Of a stretch of DNA of 64,000 bases, positions 25,815 to 33,837 are shown piece after piece. Position 1 is the stretch's first letter, and every line of letters starts with the position of its first letter. Both the position numbers and the translations under genes were made by a program. This DNA is from Sulfitobacter mediterraneus. Its GTDB lineage: Bacteria; Pseudomonadota; Alphaproteobacteria; Rhodobacterales; Rhodobacteraceae. Below the pieces are notes generated by a model that worked only from the letters and a program-made list of their open reading frames with translations, had not been told where the DNA came from and did not search any database. The stretch covers positions 62,001-126,000 of the forward strand of contig NZ_QBKU01000002.1 in the NCBI RefSeq assembly GCF_003054325.1, read 5' to 3'.

Positions 25815-26039
25815 CTATGCGCAGCAAGACTTGCCTTCTTGAATCGGTGGGCAAGGAACGGTTGCGAATGAGCAAAACACGCAACAGTCACCCTCAAGCG
25901 GTTTCAGCACCGTCTGGCAGGACTTGCATTCATAGAACCACTGGCAAGCATCTGTCGGCATGGTTTCGATCTCAACATGCCCACAAAACGGACAGGTCAA
26001 AGTGGACTCCAAGACTACTTTTGTTTCTTCTGTCGCCAT
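25815..26039 (-). CDS. GDCCVxC-domain protein of mercury-resistance cassette
   Basis: 74 aa with 11 cysteines. CPFCG (16-20), CKSC (38-41), the signature GDCCVFC (50-56), VPCPP (61-65) and a terminal CCA define the GDCCVxC family, usually found in mer operons. Thiol clusters suggest binding of Hg(II) or other soft metals in the cytoplasm, but its mechanism is not established. Its ATG at 26039 lies 25 nt inside the 3' end of merF. Confidence 0.88.
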   Translation of the reverse strand: MATEETKVVLESTLTCPFCGHVEIETMPTDACQWFYECKSCQTVLKPLEGDCCVFCSFATVPCPPIQEGKSCCA

Positions 26040-26224
26040 AACGCGTACCCCGTCAATATGAGAAAGCCTGCCAAAACCGGCAGTAGAACGGCATCGTTGT
26101 ATAGAACGCCGAGTAATCCGGTCAGGCCAAGTGCCGTCAGTACGACCGGCAAGAGCGGTGTGAAGCAGCACAGGATCGCAAAGACCGTGCCGCCGATACC
26201 AAGTGCCAGTAACTTGCTCTTCAT
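26015..26224 (-). CDS. merF: MerF-like mercury transport protein
   Basis: 69 aa with two membrane helices. The vicinal cysteine pair C19-C20 in AILCCFTPLLPVVL is the MerF/MerT metal-entry site, and YNDAVLLPVLAGFLILTGYAL matches MerF helix 2. Classical MerF has a second Cys pair at its C-terminus; here the protein ends WRQKKQK without cysteines. The start at 26224 is chosen for GGAG upstream and the ATGA overlap with the merT stop. Confidence 0.85.
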   Translation of the reverse strand: MKSKLLALGIGGTVFAILCCFTPLLPVVLTALGLTGLLGVLYNDAVLLPVLAGFLILTGYALWRQKKQK

Positions 26225-26607
26225 CGGGTCGATCTCCATAAATCCCACATGAACCTTTGCGCTGAGGCCTCCCAATAAGGGGAAGACAGCGCGACCAAGA
26301 ATGCAATGCTTGCAAGAGATGCCCAGACGATAGCTGACCGCCTACGCGTCACGCATGGTTTTGGCCGAAACACCCGATACCACGCCCAGATAAGCGCAAC
26401 GGCAACACCGAACAGGATGAACGCGCGATAAGCGATAAAGGGGCCAAGCATCGTCAACCATGTGCCGCCTAGGCCTATGATCGATAGACCAATCGGCAGA
26501 ACGCAACATGACGCTGACAAAACTGCCAAAGCCGCCGAGACGGGCATCAACATTCGCTCGGCCAAGCTGGGTTCAATCGCTGTTTGTTCATTTGCATTCA
26601 CATTCAT
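26221..26607 (-). CDS. merT: MerT-like mercuric ion transporter
   Basis: 128 aa. Three membrane segments are apparent; the first carries the vicinal pair C34-C35 (SASCCVLPIG), as in MerT. A single Cys lies in the loop after helix 2 (FRPKPC), where MerT usually has a second pair. MerT passes Hg(II) from the periplasm to the cytoplasm. No merP encodes the periplasmic partner here. It is the first gene after the merR-divergent operator, with AAGGA before the ATG. Confidence 0.85.
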   Translation of the reverse strand: MNVNANEQTAIEPSLAERMLMPVSAALAVLSASCCVLPIGLSIIGLGGTWLTMLGPFIAYRAFILFGVAVALIWAWYRVFRPKPCVTRRRSAIVWASLASIAFLVALSSPYWEASAQRFMWDLWRSTR

Positions 26608-26613
26608 TCTGTC

Positions 26614-26644
26614 CTTCTACTTCCTGTAGTGGCTACAGGAGCAA
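26614..26644 (-). promoter_or_regulatory. MerR-type promoter/operator with 19-bp spacer
   Basis: Reading toward merT, TTGCTC (-35, 26639-26644) and TAGAAG (-10, 26614-26619) are separated by 19 bp. The spacer contains the dyad TCCTGTAG (26622-26629) - 3 nt - CTACAGGA (26633-26640). An overlong 19-bp spacer spanning a dyad is the hallmark of promoters that MerR proteins untwist. A start site about 7 nt past the -10 would fall on the merT ATG, so the transcript may be leaderless or the ATG misplaced. Confidence 0.75.
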
Positions 26645-26649
26645 GCAAA

Positions 26650-27075
26650 ATGTTCACGATTGGTAAGGCATCAGAGCAAAGCGGCGTGAATATAGAAACG
26701 ATCCGCTACTATGAACGGAGCGGCGTTGTGCCAAATCCGGGTCGATCAGCAGGCGGGCGCAGGCTCTATTCACCCGACGAGATCGCAAAATTGAGATTTG
26801 TGCGCCGATGCCGAGACTTGGGTTTCCCTATCTCAATCATCCAAACATTCCTGTCCTTGACGAAGCAAAGTGATCGTTCTTGCGGAGAGGTGAAAACCTT
26901 GGCGGAAAGCCATTTAGATGAGATCAACACCAAGATCGAAAACCTGACACTCTTTCGCAAAGCACTTCTCAGCTTATCTGCGAACTGCGATGATGGGACA
27001 GCCGCGTGTCCTATGCTCGACGCTTTAATGAAAGATGGCTTTGGCGAATTGGGATCAGAGCAAAGCAGACTTTAG
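26650..27075 (+). CDS. merR: MerR-family metal-responsive regulator
   Basis: 141 aa. The helix-turn-helix (FTIGKASEQSGVNIETIRYYE) quoted in part, wing (RRLYSPDEIAKL) and dimer helix follow the MerR plan. Cysteines C78, C113 and C120 match the three-Cys site of mercury/lead/cadmium sensors; the C78-C113 distance of 35 equals that in Tn501 MerR, while the final loop is two residues shorter. Position opposite merT supports Hg(II) sensing. The start at 26650 gives the family N-terminus. Confidence 0.88.
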   Translation: MFTIGKASEQSGVNIETIRYYERSGVVPNPGRSAGGRRLYSPDEIAKLRFVRRCRDLGFPISIIQTFLSLTKQSDRSCGEVKTLAESHLDEINTKIENLTLFRKALLSLSANCDDGTAACPMLDALMKDGFGELGSEQSRL

Positions 27076-27226
27076 ATAGACTTTCGTAAACGGCAGCATC
27101 GTCCGCATAGCCGCCGTTGGCTCTCCTGTGTGTCGTGCCCTACCCTACCAGTTGGCAATGAATGCCGACCGAAATTGTCAGATGTCGGGTATGAGCCCAT
27201 TATGCTCTCTCAGATGGAGTGCAATT

Positions 27227-27329
27227 TGCCAAATCTACGATTTGGCAGCGCCCGAACCGCCCCGTTTTGCCGAAGGCAAACCTACGGTTTGACGGGGCGG
27301 GCGCTTTGCTTCCAGCCCTCGGTTCGGGC
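27227..27329. repeat. Hairpin-rich intergenic element between merR and holC
   Basis: The gene-free stretch 27076-27380 (about 305 nt) contains nested inverted repeats. TGCCAAATC-TAC-GATTTGGCA is at 27227-27247. CCGCCCCGT (27257-27265) pairs with 27292-27300 and encloses two small hairpins, TTTGCC-GAA-GGCAAA and AAACC-TAC-GGTTT. GCCCGAACC (27250-27258) also pairs with 27321-27329. Two loops are TAC. It could be a folded RNA, a terminator cluster or a degraded mobile-element end. No gene is supported here. Confidence 0.5.
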
Positions 27330-27380
27330 GCGGTGGCACTTTAGAGGCAACTAAGTCCGCATTCCTCCCTCCCCAACCTC

Positions 27381-27839
27381 TCAAGTCTCTGCCTTTTTCT
27401 CCCAACGTCCCGATTCCTCGGACCAGTATTGCGCCGATGCGCCTGCGTCCTTGAGGGTCTTCCACTGGCTGCGGGCATGGGCCACCGCCGCCTCGTCCAT
27501 CCCGTCAAACAAGATGCACACCCGGTCCAATACGCCCACTTCTTCGGCGCTGACCTCTGCCCCATGTACTGACATCACACAATTGGGCTGGTTCGGGGCG
27601 TCCGCGGTTGTGGTCAGCAGAACCGGCTGATCCGCGTCCTGTGCGCCCCCTGCCATGCCATGCGGCAGAAAACCATCTTCCGGCCCGCGCCACAAAGCCT
27701 GATCCAGCGCGGCAAGGGCAGACGCATCCGTGCCGCGCACCGCAACCCGCCATCCGTTATCAAGCGATTTGCCCAGCAGCATCACCAGCGTTTCCGCCAG
27801 TGATTTGCGCGTCAGGTGATAGAAAAACGCAGCGCCCAT
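27381..27839 (-). CDS. holC: DNA polymerase III chi subunit
   Basis: 152 aa. AAFFYHLTRKSLAETLVMLL, then KSLDNGWRVAVRG and the central WRGPEDGFLPHG with later LFDGMDEAAVAHARSQWK match HolC. Chi links the clamp loader to single-stranded DNA-binding protein. It lies 5 nt after pepA on the same strand, the usual alphaproteobacterial pair. Confidence 0.95.
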   Translation of the reverse strand: MGAAFFYHLTRKSLAETLVMLLGKSLDNGWRVAVRGTDASALAALDQALWRGPEDGFLPHGMAGGAQDADQPVLLTTTADAPNQPNCVMSVHGAEVSAEEVGVLDRVCILFDGMDEAAVAHARSQWKTLKDAGASAQYWSEESGRWEKKAET

Positions 27840-27844
27840 TGGCG

Positions 27845-29317
27845 TTACTCCGCCTCATACCGATCTGCGATCAAACGGTTCAGCGCCGCAACGCCCCAGC
27901 CCGTCGCGCCAACAGGGGCCAGCGCGGTTTCGGATTTGACCGATGCCACACCGGCAATATCAAGGTGAATCCACGGCGTATCATCTTTGACAAACCGTTG
28001 CAGGAATTGCGCCGCCGTGACTGAGCCCGCAGGGCGTCCGCCGATGTTCTTCATGTCCGCGATCCGGCTTTTGAGCATATCATCATAGGCCTGCCCCAGC
28101 GGCATCCGCCACGCGCCTTCACCCTCGGCCTTGGCGGCCTTGAGGAAGTCATTGCACAGGTCATCATCGTTGGAGAACACGCCCGCGTTCTCATGGCCCA
28201 GCCCGATGATAATCGCGCCCGTCAAGGTCGCCAGATCAATCATCGCAGAGGGATTAAAACGCTCTTGCGCGTACCACATCACATCGCACAGCACCAAACG
28301 CCCCTCAGCATCTGTGTTGATCACCTCAACCGTGTCGCCTTTCATGGATTTGATCACATCACCGGGGCGCACCGCGTTGCCTGATGGCATGTTTTCCACC
28401 AGCCCAACCAAACCCACAACATTGGCCTTGGCCCCGCGCAAAGCGAGGCTGCGCATGACACCGGACACGACGCCCGCGCCGCCCATGTCCATGGTCATGT
28501 CTTCCATGCCTCCGCCGGGCTTCAGGCTGATCCCGCCGGTGTCAAACACCACGCCCTTGCCAACCAGTGCCAAAGGCGCATCGCCTTTCTTGCCGCCGTC
28601 CCAATGCATGACCACAACCTTGGAGGGGCTGTCGGACCCCTGCCCAACGCACAAAAGAGTGCGCATTCCAAGCTTTGCCAGCTCATCTTCATCCAGAACT
28701 TCAACCTTTAGGCCCAGTTCACCCATCGCAACAAGTTCATCGGCGAAGCTGCTGGTGGTCAACACATTTGCTGGCGCATTGGTCAAATCGCGGGTCATAA
28801 ACGCGCCCTCGGCAATGGCCAACAATGGCGCGGCGGCTTCGCTGGCGTCCTCAGGTTTGCTGCACATGACGGTCACGGCTCCGGCCCGCGGTTTGGCATC
28901 GGATTTCTGCGCGTCATAGCCATAATCCCGCATCGCCAGACCAAAGGCCATCTCGGCCACCCGGCGCATGCCCGCTGCCAGAGCCAACACATTGGCTTTG
29001 CCGCGCCGCTTGGCCAATGACGCGCCCGCGCGGCGGGCCTCTTGCACCGATGCCTTGCGCGGCAGGAACACGACATCCACTGCCTGCGCGGCCAAACCTG
29101 TCGGGTAGGACATGACATGCACGTCCCCTGCCTTCGCCTTGGCAAAGCCATCGCCCTCAACGAGCCGCACCAGCGCACCGCGCATCAGCTTGTTAACCCG
29201 CCGCGCGCCAGCATCGAGCCGTCCGTCGGGATCAATAAACACGGCAATCCGCCCTTGATGCTCCGCGATCTGGTCAATCTCGGTGGTCTCGAATGTGATG
29301 GGTGTCAAAAATGTCAT
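27845..29317 (-). CDS. pepA: Leucyl aminopeptidase (M17)
   Basis: 490 aa. The C-terminal M17 catalytic domain has GKGVVFDTGGISLKPGG, with the metal-binding Lys and Asp, and the signature NTDAEGRLVL with Asp, Glu and the catalytic Arg. The N-terminal macro-like domain is divergent. The enzyme removes N-terminal residues from peptides. The ATG at 29317 is chosen for the AGAGG upstream; an in-frame ATG at 29347 lacks one. It is divergent from lptF and followed by holC. Confidence 0.96.
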   Translation of the reverse strand: MTFLTPITFETTEIDQIAEHQGRIAVFIDPDGRLDAGARRVNKLMRGALVRLVEGDGFAKAKAGDVHVMSYPTGLAAQAVDVVFLPRKASVQEARRAGASLAKRRGKANVLALAAGMRRVAEMAFGLAMRDYGYDAQKSDAKPRAGAVTVMCSKPEDASEAAAPLLAIAEGAFMTRDLTNAPANVLTTSSFADELVAMGELGLKVEVLDEDELAKLGMRTLLCVGQGSDSPSKVVVMHWDGGKKGDAPLALVGKGVVFDTGGISLKPGGGMEDMTMDMGGAGVVSGVMRSLALRGAKANVVGLVGLVENMPSGNAVRPGDVIKSMKGDTVEVINTDAEGRLVLCDVMWYAQERFNPSAMIDLATLTGAIIIGLGHENAGVFSNDDDLCNDFLKAAKAEGEGAWRMPLGQAYDDMLKSRIADMKNIGGRPAGSVTAAQFLQRFVKDDTPWIHLDIAGVASVKSETALAPVGATGWGVAALNRLIADRYEAE

Positions 29318-29452
29318 TGCGCAGGCCTCTGTCTGGTTTCGCGACAAGACCTAGCGCGGCACCGCCGACATGACCAGATAGCAGTTTTCGCCGATCAGAT
29401 AATGCAGTAAGATTGTGCCAACACGCCGTTAGAGCAACTTGGGGGAGTCGCA

Positions 29453-30583
29453 GTGGCCAAATTCGACCGCTATTTGCTGTCGCAGCTTCTTGTGATGTTC
29501 GGCTTTTTCGCGCTGGTTCTGGTGGCCCTTTTTTGGATCAACCGGGCGGTTGTGCTGTTTGACCGTTTGATCGGCGATGGGCAATCCGCCCTTGTTTTCC
29601 TTGAGTTTACCTCGCTCAGCCTGCCGAAACTGATCACCACGGTCCTGCCCATCGCGGCCTTTGCGGGCGCGGTCTATGTCACCAACCGGATGAGCGGCGA
29701 ATCTGAGCTGACGGTTTTGCAATCCACCGGCACCAGCCCTTGGCGGCTGGCGCGGCCGGTTCTGGTTTACGGTCTGTGCGTGGCCCTGATGATGAGCGTG
29801 CTGAGCCATTATCTGGTGCCAATGGCGCAATCGCAGCTGAACCAACGTGAAAACGAGATCTCGCAAAACGTTACATCGCGGCTTTTGACCGAAGGTACAT
29901 TCCTGCATCCCACTGAAATGGTGACCTTTTACACCCGGTTGATCGACGAAGACGGGGTGTTGCGTGATGTATTCCTGTCGGACCGGCGCGATGCCGCGCA
30001 AGGTGTGATCTACACCGCAGCTGAGGCATATCTGGTGCGCAACGGGGATGGCACGACGTTGATCATGGTCGATGGGCTGGCGCAACGGCTTGGCACTGCG
30101 GACAATCGTCTTGCCACTGCCAAGTTTCGCGATTTTTCCTTTGATATCTCGGGCTTGATGACCAAAGCGCCAACGGGCAACAAATCGGTTGGCAATATGA
30201 TCACTCCCGATCTGATTGGCGATTGGGATACCATTTCCGCCAATACCGGCGAGGCACCGGGATCCATCGCAGAGGAATTGCACGCGCGGTTTGCCCAACC
30301 GCTTTTTTGCGTGATTGCCGCGCTGGTGGGCTTTGCCACTTTGCTTTTGGGCGGTTTCTCGCGCTTTGGTGTTTGGCGCGAGGTGGCGATTGCCTTTGGT
30401 TTGCTGATTTCAATCGACGGCATTCGCGGCGTTCTGGTTGATATTGTCCGGGCAGATGCGCAGAACTGGCCGCTGCTTTATCTGCCTTCGGCGATCGGGT
30501 TTTTACTTGTGATTGGAATGCTTTGGCAGTCGGCCAACCCCGGATGGCTGCACCGTCTGCGCCGCAGAAGGGCCGCATCATGA
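29453..30583 (+). CDS. lptF: LPS export ABC transporter permease LptF
   Basis: 376 aa. Three N-terminal membrane helices, a periplasmic beta-jellyroll region (about 130-265) and three C-terminal helices give the LptF/LptG plan. FDRYLLSQLLVMFGFFALVL is the family opening. With LptG and two LptB it extracts lipopolysaccharide from the inner membrane. The start is GTG with GGGGGAG 5 nt upstream. Its stop overlaps the lptG ATG. Confidence 0.96.
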   Translation: MAKFDRYLLSQLLVMFGFFALVLVALFWINRAVVLFDRLIGDGQSALVFLEFTSLSLPKLITTVLPIAAFAGAVYVTNRMSGESELTVLQSTGTSPWRLARPVLVYGLCVALMMSVLSHYLVPMAQSQLNQRENEISQNVTSRLLTEGTFLHPTEMVTFYTRLIDEDGVLRDVFLSDRRDAAQGVIYTAAEAYLVRNGDGTTLIMVDGLAQRLGTADNRLATAKFRDFSFDISGLMTKAPTGNKSVGNMITPDLIGDWDTISANTGEAPGSIAEELHARFAQPLFCVIAALVGFATLLLGGFSRFGVWREVAIAFGLLISIDGIRGVLVDIVRADAQNWPLLYLPSAIGFLLVIGMLWQSANPGWLHRLRRRRAAS

Positions 30584-31677
30584 TCCTGCACCTGTATTTT
30601 GCTCGCCGTTTTGCGATGACCTTTTTGTTGATCACAGCTGTGCTGTTTGCACTTGTGATGTTGGTGGATGCGGTAGAACAGGCGCGCAAGTTTGGCAGCT
30701 ATGACATTGGCTGGCAAAAAATCATGGGGCTGACCCTGCTCAATGCGCCGCAAACCATCAATCTGATCCTGCCCCTGATCATGATCCTTGCAACCGTCAC
30801 ACTGTTCATTTCGCTGGCACGATCATCTGAAATGGTGGTGACACGGGCGGCGGGGCGGTCTGCGTTGCGCTCTCTCATCTCGCCCGTGGTGGTCGCGTTG
30901 ATCATCGGTTTTATGGCGGTTGGCATGCTCAACCCCATCGTGGCTGCGACCGGAAACCGGTATTTGCAGCTGTCGGAAAGCTATCGTGCAGGCGGCGCAT
31001 CTGCCCTGTCGATCAGCGACGAAGGTCTGTGGCTGCGCCAGGGCAGCGCATCGGGGCAAACCGTGATCCGCGCCTGGCGGTCCAATGCCGATGCATCGGT
31101 GCTGTTTGATGTGACCTTCCTGTCTTATGACAACGCCAACGGCCCGGTGCGCCGGATCGAGGCCGGAAGCGCCGCTTTGCAAGATGGCGAATGGTCCCTG
31201 CGCAACGCCAAATCCTGGCCTTTGACCGCGGGACAGAACGCCGAGGCCAATGCCGAGACGTTTGAAACGCTGGTTATCCCATCGTCGCTGACCCTTGACC
31301 GCATTCGCGAAAGCATCGGCAAACCGGGGGCTGTGTCGATCTATGATCTGCCCACATTCATCCGCCAGTTGGAGCAAGCAGGTTTCAGTCCGCGCCGCCA
31401 CAAGGTCTGGCTTCAAACCGAAATCGCCCGGCCGTTTTTCCTTGTTGCGATGGTTCTTGTTGCGAGCGCCTTTACCATGCGCCATACCCGTTTTGGCGGC
31501 ACGGGGGTGGCCGTTCTGGCATCTGTCCTGCTGGGGTTTGGTTTGTATTTTATTCGCAGTTTTGCGCAGATTTTAGGTGAAAACGGGCAAATTCCCGTGA
31601 TGCTGGCCGCTTGGGCACCGCCCGTGGCGGCGATTCTGCTGGCGCTTGGCCTGCTGCTTCACGCAGAGGATGGCTGA
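30580..31677 (+). CDS. lptG: LPS export ABC transporter permease LptG
   Basis: 365 aa with the same six-helix, jellyroll-containing plan as LptF: LHLYFARRFAMTFLLITAVL at the start and TRFGGTGVAVLASVLLGFGL near the end. It forms the LptBFG transporter with LptF. Its ATG at 30580 overlaps the lptF TGA by 4 nt. lptD follows after 3 nt. Confidence 0.96.
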   Translation: MILHLYFARRFAMTFLLITAVLFALVMLVDAVEQARKFGSYDIGWQKIMGLTLLNAPQTINLILPLIMILATVTLFISLARSSEMVVTRAAGRSALRSLISPVVVALIIGFMAVGMLNPIVAATGNRYLQLSESYRAGGASALSISDEGLWLRQGSASGQTVIRAWRSNADASVLFDVTFLSYDNANGPVRRIEAGSAALQDGEWSLRNAKSWPLTAGQNAEANAETFETLVIPSSLTLDRIRESIGKPGAVSIYDLPTFIRQLEQAGFSPRRHKVWLQTEIARPFFLVAMVLVASAFTMRHTRFGGTGVAVLASVLLGFGLYFIRSFAQILGENGQIPVMLAAWAPPVAAILLALGLLLHAEDG

Positions 31678-31680
31678 CCG

Positions 31681-33837
31681 GTGCTGCTGCGTTCTTTTCT
31701 TTTTGCTGTTCTGGCCTTCGCGGCGCTGACCTTCGCTGCGCAGGCCCAGGACGCGCCGCCGCAACCGGCAGTTCTGATTGCCGATCAGGTCTATATCACC
31801 CGCGACCGTACCTTGGTGGCGCAGGGCAACGTCGAGGCGTTCCAAGGCACCACACAGATCCGTGCCAGCGCGATCCGCTACAATCAGGACACCGGCGCGT
31901 TGATCCTTGAGGGGCCGATTGTCATCACCGATGGCGATGACAGCGTGATCCTCGCGGACGCAGGCGAGCTGAACAACCGCCTGCGGTCTGGCTTGTTGCT
32001 TTCGGCCCGGCTGATCCTGAACCAGCAACTGCAACTGGCCGCACAGCAAATCAATCAGGTCGATGGCCGTTATAGCCAGCTTTACAAAGCGTCCGTCACT
32101 TCTTGCCGGATCTGTCAAGATGGCCGCCCGCCCCTGTGGCAGATCCGCGCCCGCCGGATTGTCCATGACAAGGTGGAACAGCAGCTCTATTTCGACGAGG
32201 CACAGTTTCGCATTCTGAATGTGCCGGTTTTATACATCCCGCATCTGCGACTGCCCGACCCAAACCTAAAACGGGCGACGGGCTTTCTTGTGCCATCCAT
32301 CCGCACCACATCACAGCTTGGGACCGGGCTGAAGCTGCCCTATTTTATCAAGCTGGGCGATCACCGTGATCTGACGATCACGCCCTACCTGTCCAGCGCC
32401 ACCCGCACGATTGAACTGCGCTACCGCCAAGCGTTCAAGCGCGGCTATATCACCTTTGACGGGGCGTTGACACGCGATGACCAAAGGCCGGGCAAACTGC
32501 GCGGATATCTGATCGGATCGGGCGCCTTTGATCTTGAGCGGGATTACAAGCTGACCTTCGATATCCAAGCCACCAGCGACCGCAGCTATTTTTCCGAATA
32601 CGGCTATTTTGACGGAGATCGCCTGTCCAGTGACATCACCCTCAGCCGGACACGTCGGGACGAGTATATCCGCGCCAGTGTCTACAATTTCGAAAGCCTG
32701 CGGGACGGTGACATCAACGACAACCTCCCCACCATTGTTCTGGACGGTGAATATGAAAAACGCCTGTTTCCAAAAGCTTGGGGCGGCGAGATGCGCTTGA
32801 GCCTGCGCGCGCACAGCCACAGACGCAACTCGGACCGGGACACAGACGGGCCGGATGCGGACCTGATCGTCGATGGCCGCGATGTGGCGCGTTTGCATGG
32901 GCAGGCCGAATGGCTGCGCCGGTTCACCTATTCCTCTGGGATCGTGGCTGATCTACGCATGGGTGCCAGCTTTAACGTGTTTGACATCACGCAGGATCAG
33001 ACCTTTCCGCAAAACCATTCCGAAGTTGTGCCGCACGCGGCGGTCTCGCTGCGCTATCCGATGGTACGGCATGATGCAGGCGGCGTGACACAGATGTTGG
33101 AACCTGTGGCGCAATTGGCCTGGACGGGCGGCAACCGGCTAAACGTGCCAAATGACGAAAGCACGCGGGTGGAATTCGACGAAGGCAACCTGTTGTCCCT
33201 CTCCCGCTTTCCGCGCCCAGACCGCCGCGAACGCAAAACCGTTGCCGCCATTGGCGTCAACTGGGCACGGTTTGACCCGACGGGCTGGAACGCCAATGTC
33301 AGTGTCGGTCAGGTGCTGCGCGGTGAGCCGGACACCGCCTTTTCCGCGACCTCTGGGCTGACTGGCACAACCTCAAGCTTTCTGATTGCCGGTCAGGTGA
33401 AAATGCCGGGCGGCTTTTCGATACTGGGTCGCAGCCTGATCGACGAGGATCTGGATTTCGCCAAAGCCGAGCTGCGCGGCATTTGGGAATTCAATCGCGG
33501 TTGGGTCTCGGGCAGTTACATCTGGCTTGATGCCGATCCGGCCGAAGACCGCGCGGATGCCGTGTCTGAGATTTTCCTCAAGGGGAACTACCAGATCAAC
33601 AACCAATGGACCGCCCGTGCCGATTGGCGGTTCAACGTGGCAGACGACCGCGCCGCAACGGCGGGTGTGGGTCTGCAATATGACAATGAATGCGTTACCG
33701 TCGATCTCTCGGTCTGGCGGAGCTATTCATCCTCAACTAGTGTTGAGCCTACCACCAATATCGGCTTTAACGTCGGCCTACGGGGCTTTGCCGCGTCAAC
33801 CGGAACAGAGAGATACCTGCGCTCATGTCGGAAATGA
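31681..33837 (+). CDS. lptD: LPS-assembly outer-membrane protein LptD
   Basis: 718 aa. A signal peptide ends near AQA (residue 22). The N-terminal OstA/jellyroll domain (VLIADQVYITRDRTLVAQGN onward) receives LPS, and the C-terminal beta-barrel begins around residue 200. Cysteines at SVTSCRICQDG, NDECV-like NECVTV and the terminal RSCRK can form the interdomain disulfides LptD needs. The start is GTG at 31681. Its 3' end overlaps surA by 13 nt. Confidence 0.95.
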   Translation: MLLRSFLFAVLAFAALTFAAQAQDAPPQPAVLIADQVYITRDRTLVAQGNVEAFQGTTQIRASAIRYNQDTGALILEGPIVITDGDDSVILADAGELNNRLRSGLLLSARLILNQQLQLAAQQINQVDGRYSQLYKASVTSCRICQDGRPPLWQIRARRIVHDKVEQQLYFDEAQFRILNVPVLYIPHLRLPDPNLKRATGFLVPSIRTTSQLGTGLKLPYFIKLGDHRDLTITPYLSSATRTIELRYRQAFKRGYITFDGALTRDDQRPGKLRGYLIGSGAFDLERDYKLTFDIQATSDRSYFSEYGYFDGDRLSSDITLSRTRRDEYIRASVYNFESLRDGDINDNLPTIVLDGEYEKRLFPKAWGGEMRLSLRAHSHRRNSDRDTDGPDADLIVDGRDVARLHGQAEWLRRFTYSSGIVADLRMGASFNVFDITQDQTFPQNHSEVVPHAAVSLRYPMVRHDAGGVTQMLEPVAQLAWTGGNRLNVPNDESTRVEFDEGNLLSLSRFPRPDRRERKTVAAIGVNWARFDPTGWNANVSVGQVLRGEPDTAFSATSGLTGTTSSFLIAGQVKMPGGFSILGRSLIDEDLDFAKAELRGIWEFNRGWVSGSYIWLDADPAEDRADAVSEIFLKGNYQINNQWTARADWRFNVADDRAATAGVGLQYDNECVTVDLSVWRSYSSSTSVEPTTNIGFNVGLRGFAASTGTERYLRSCRK

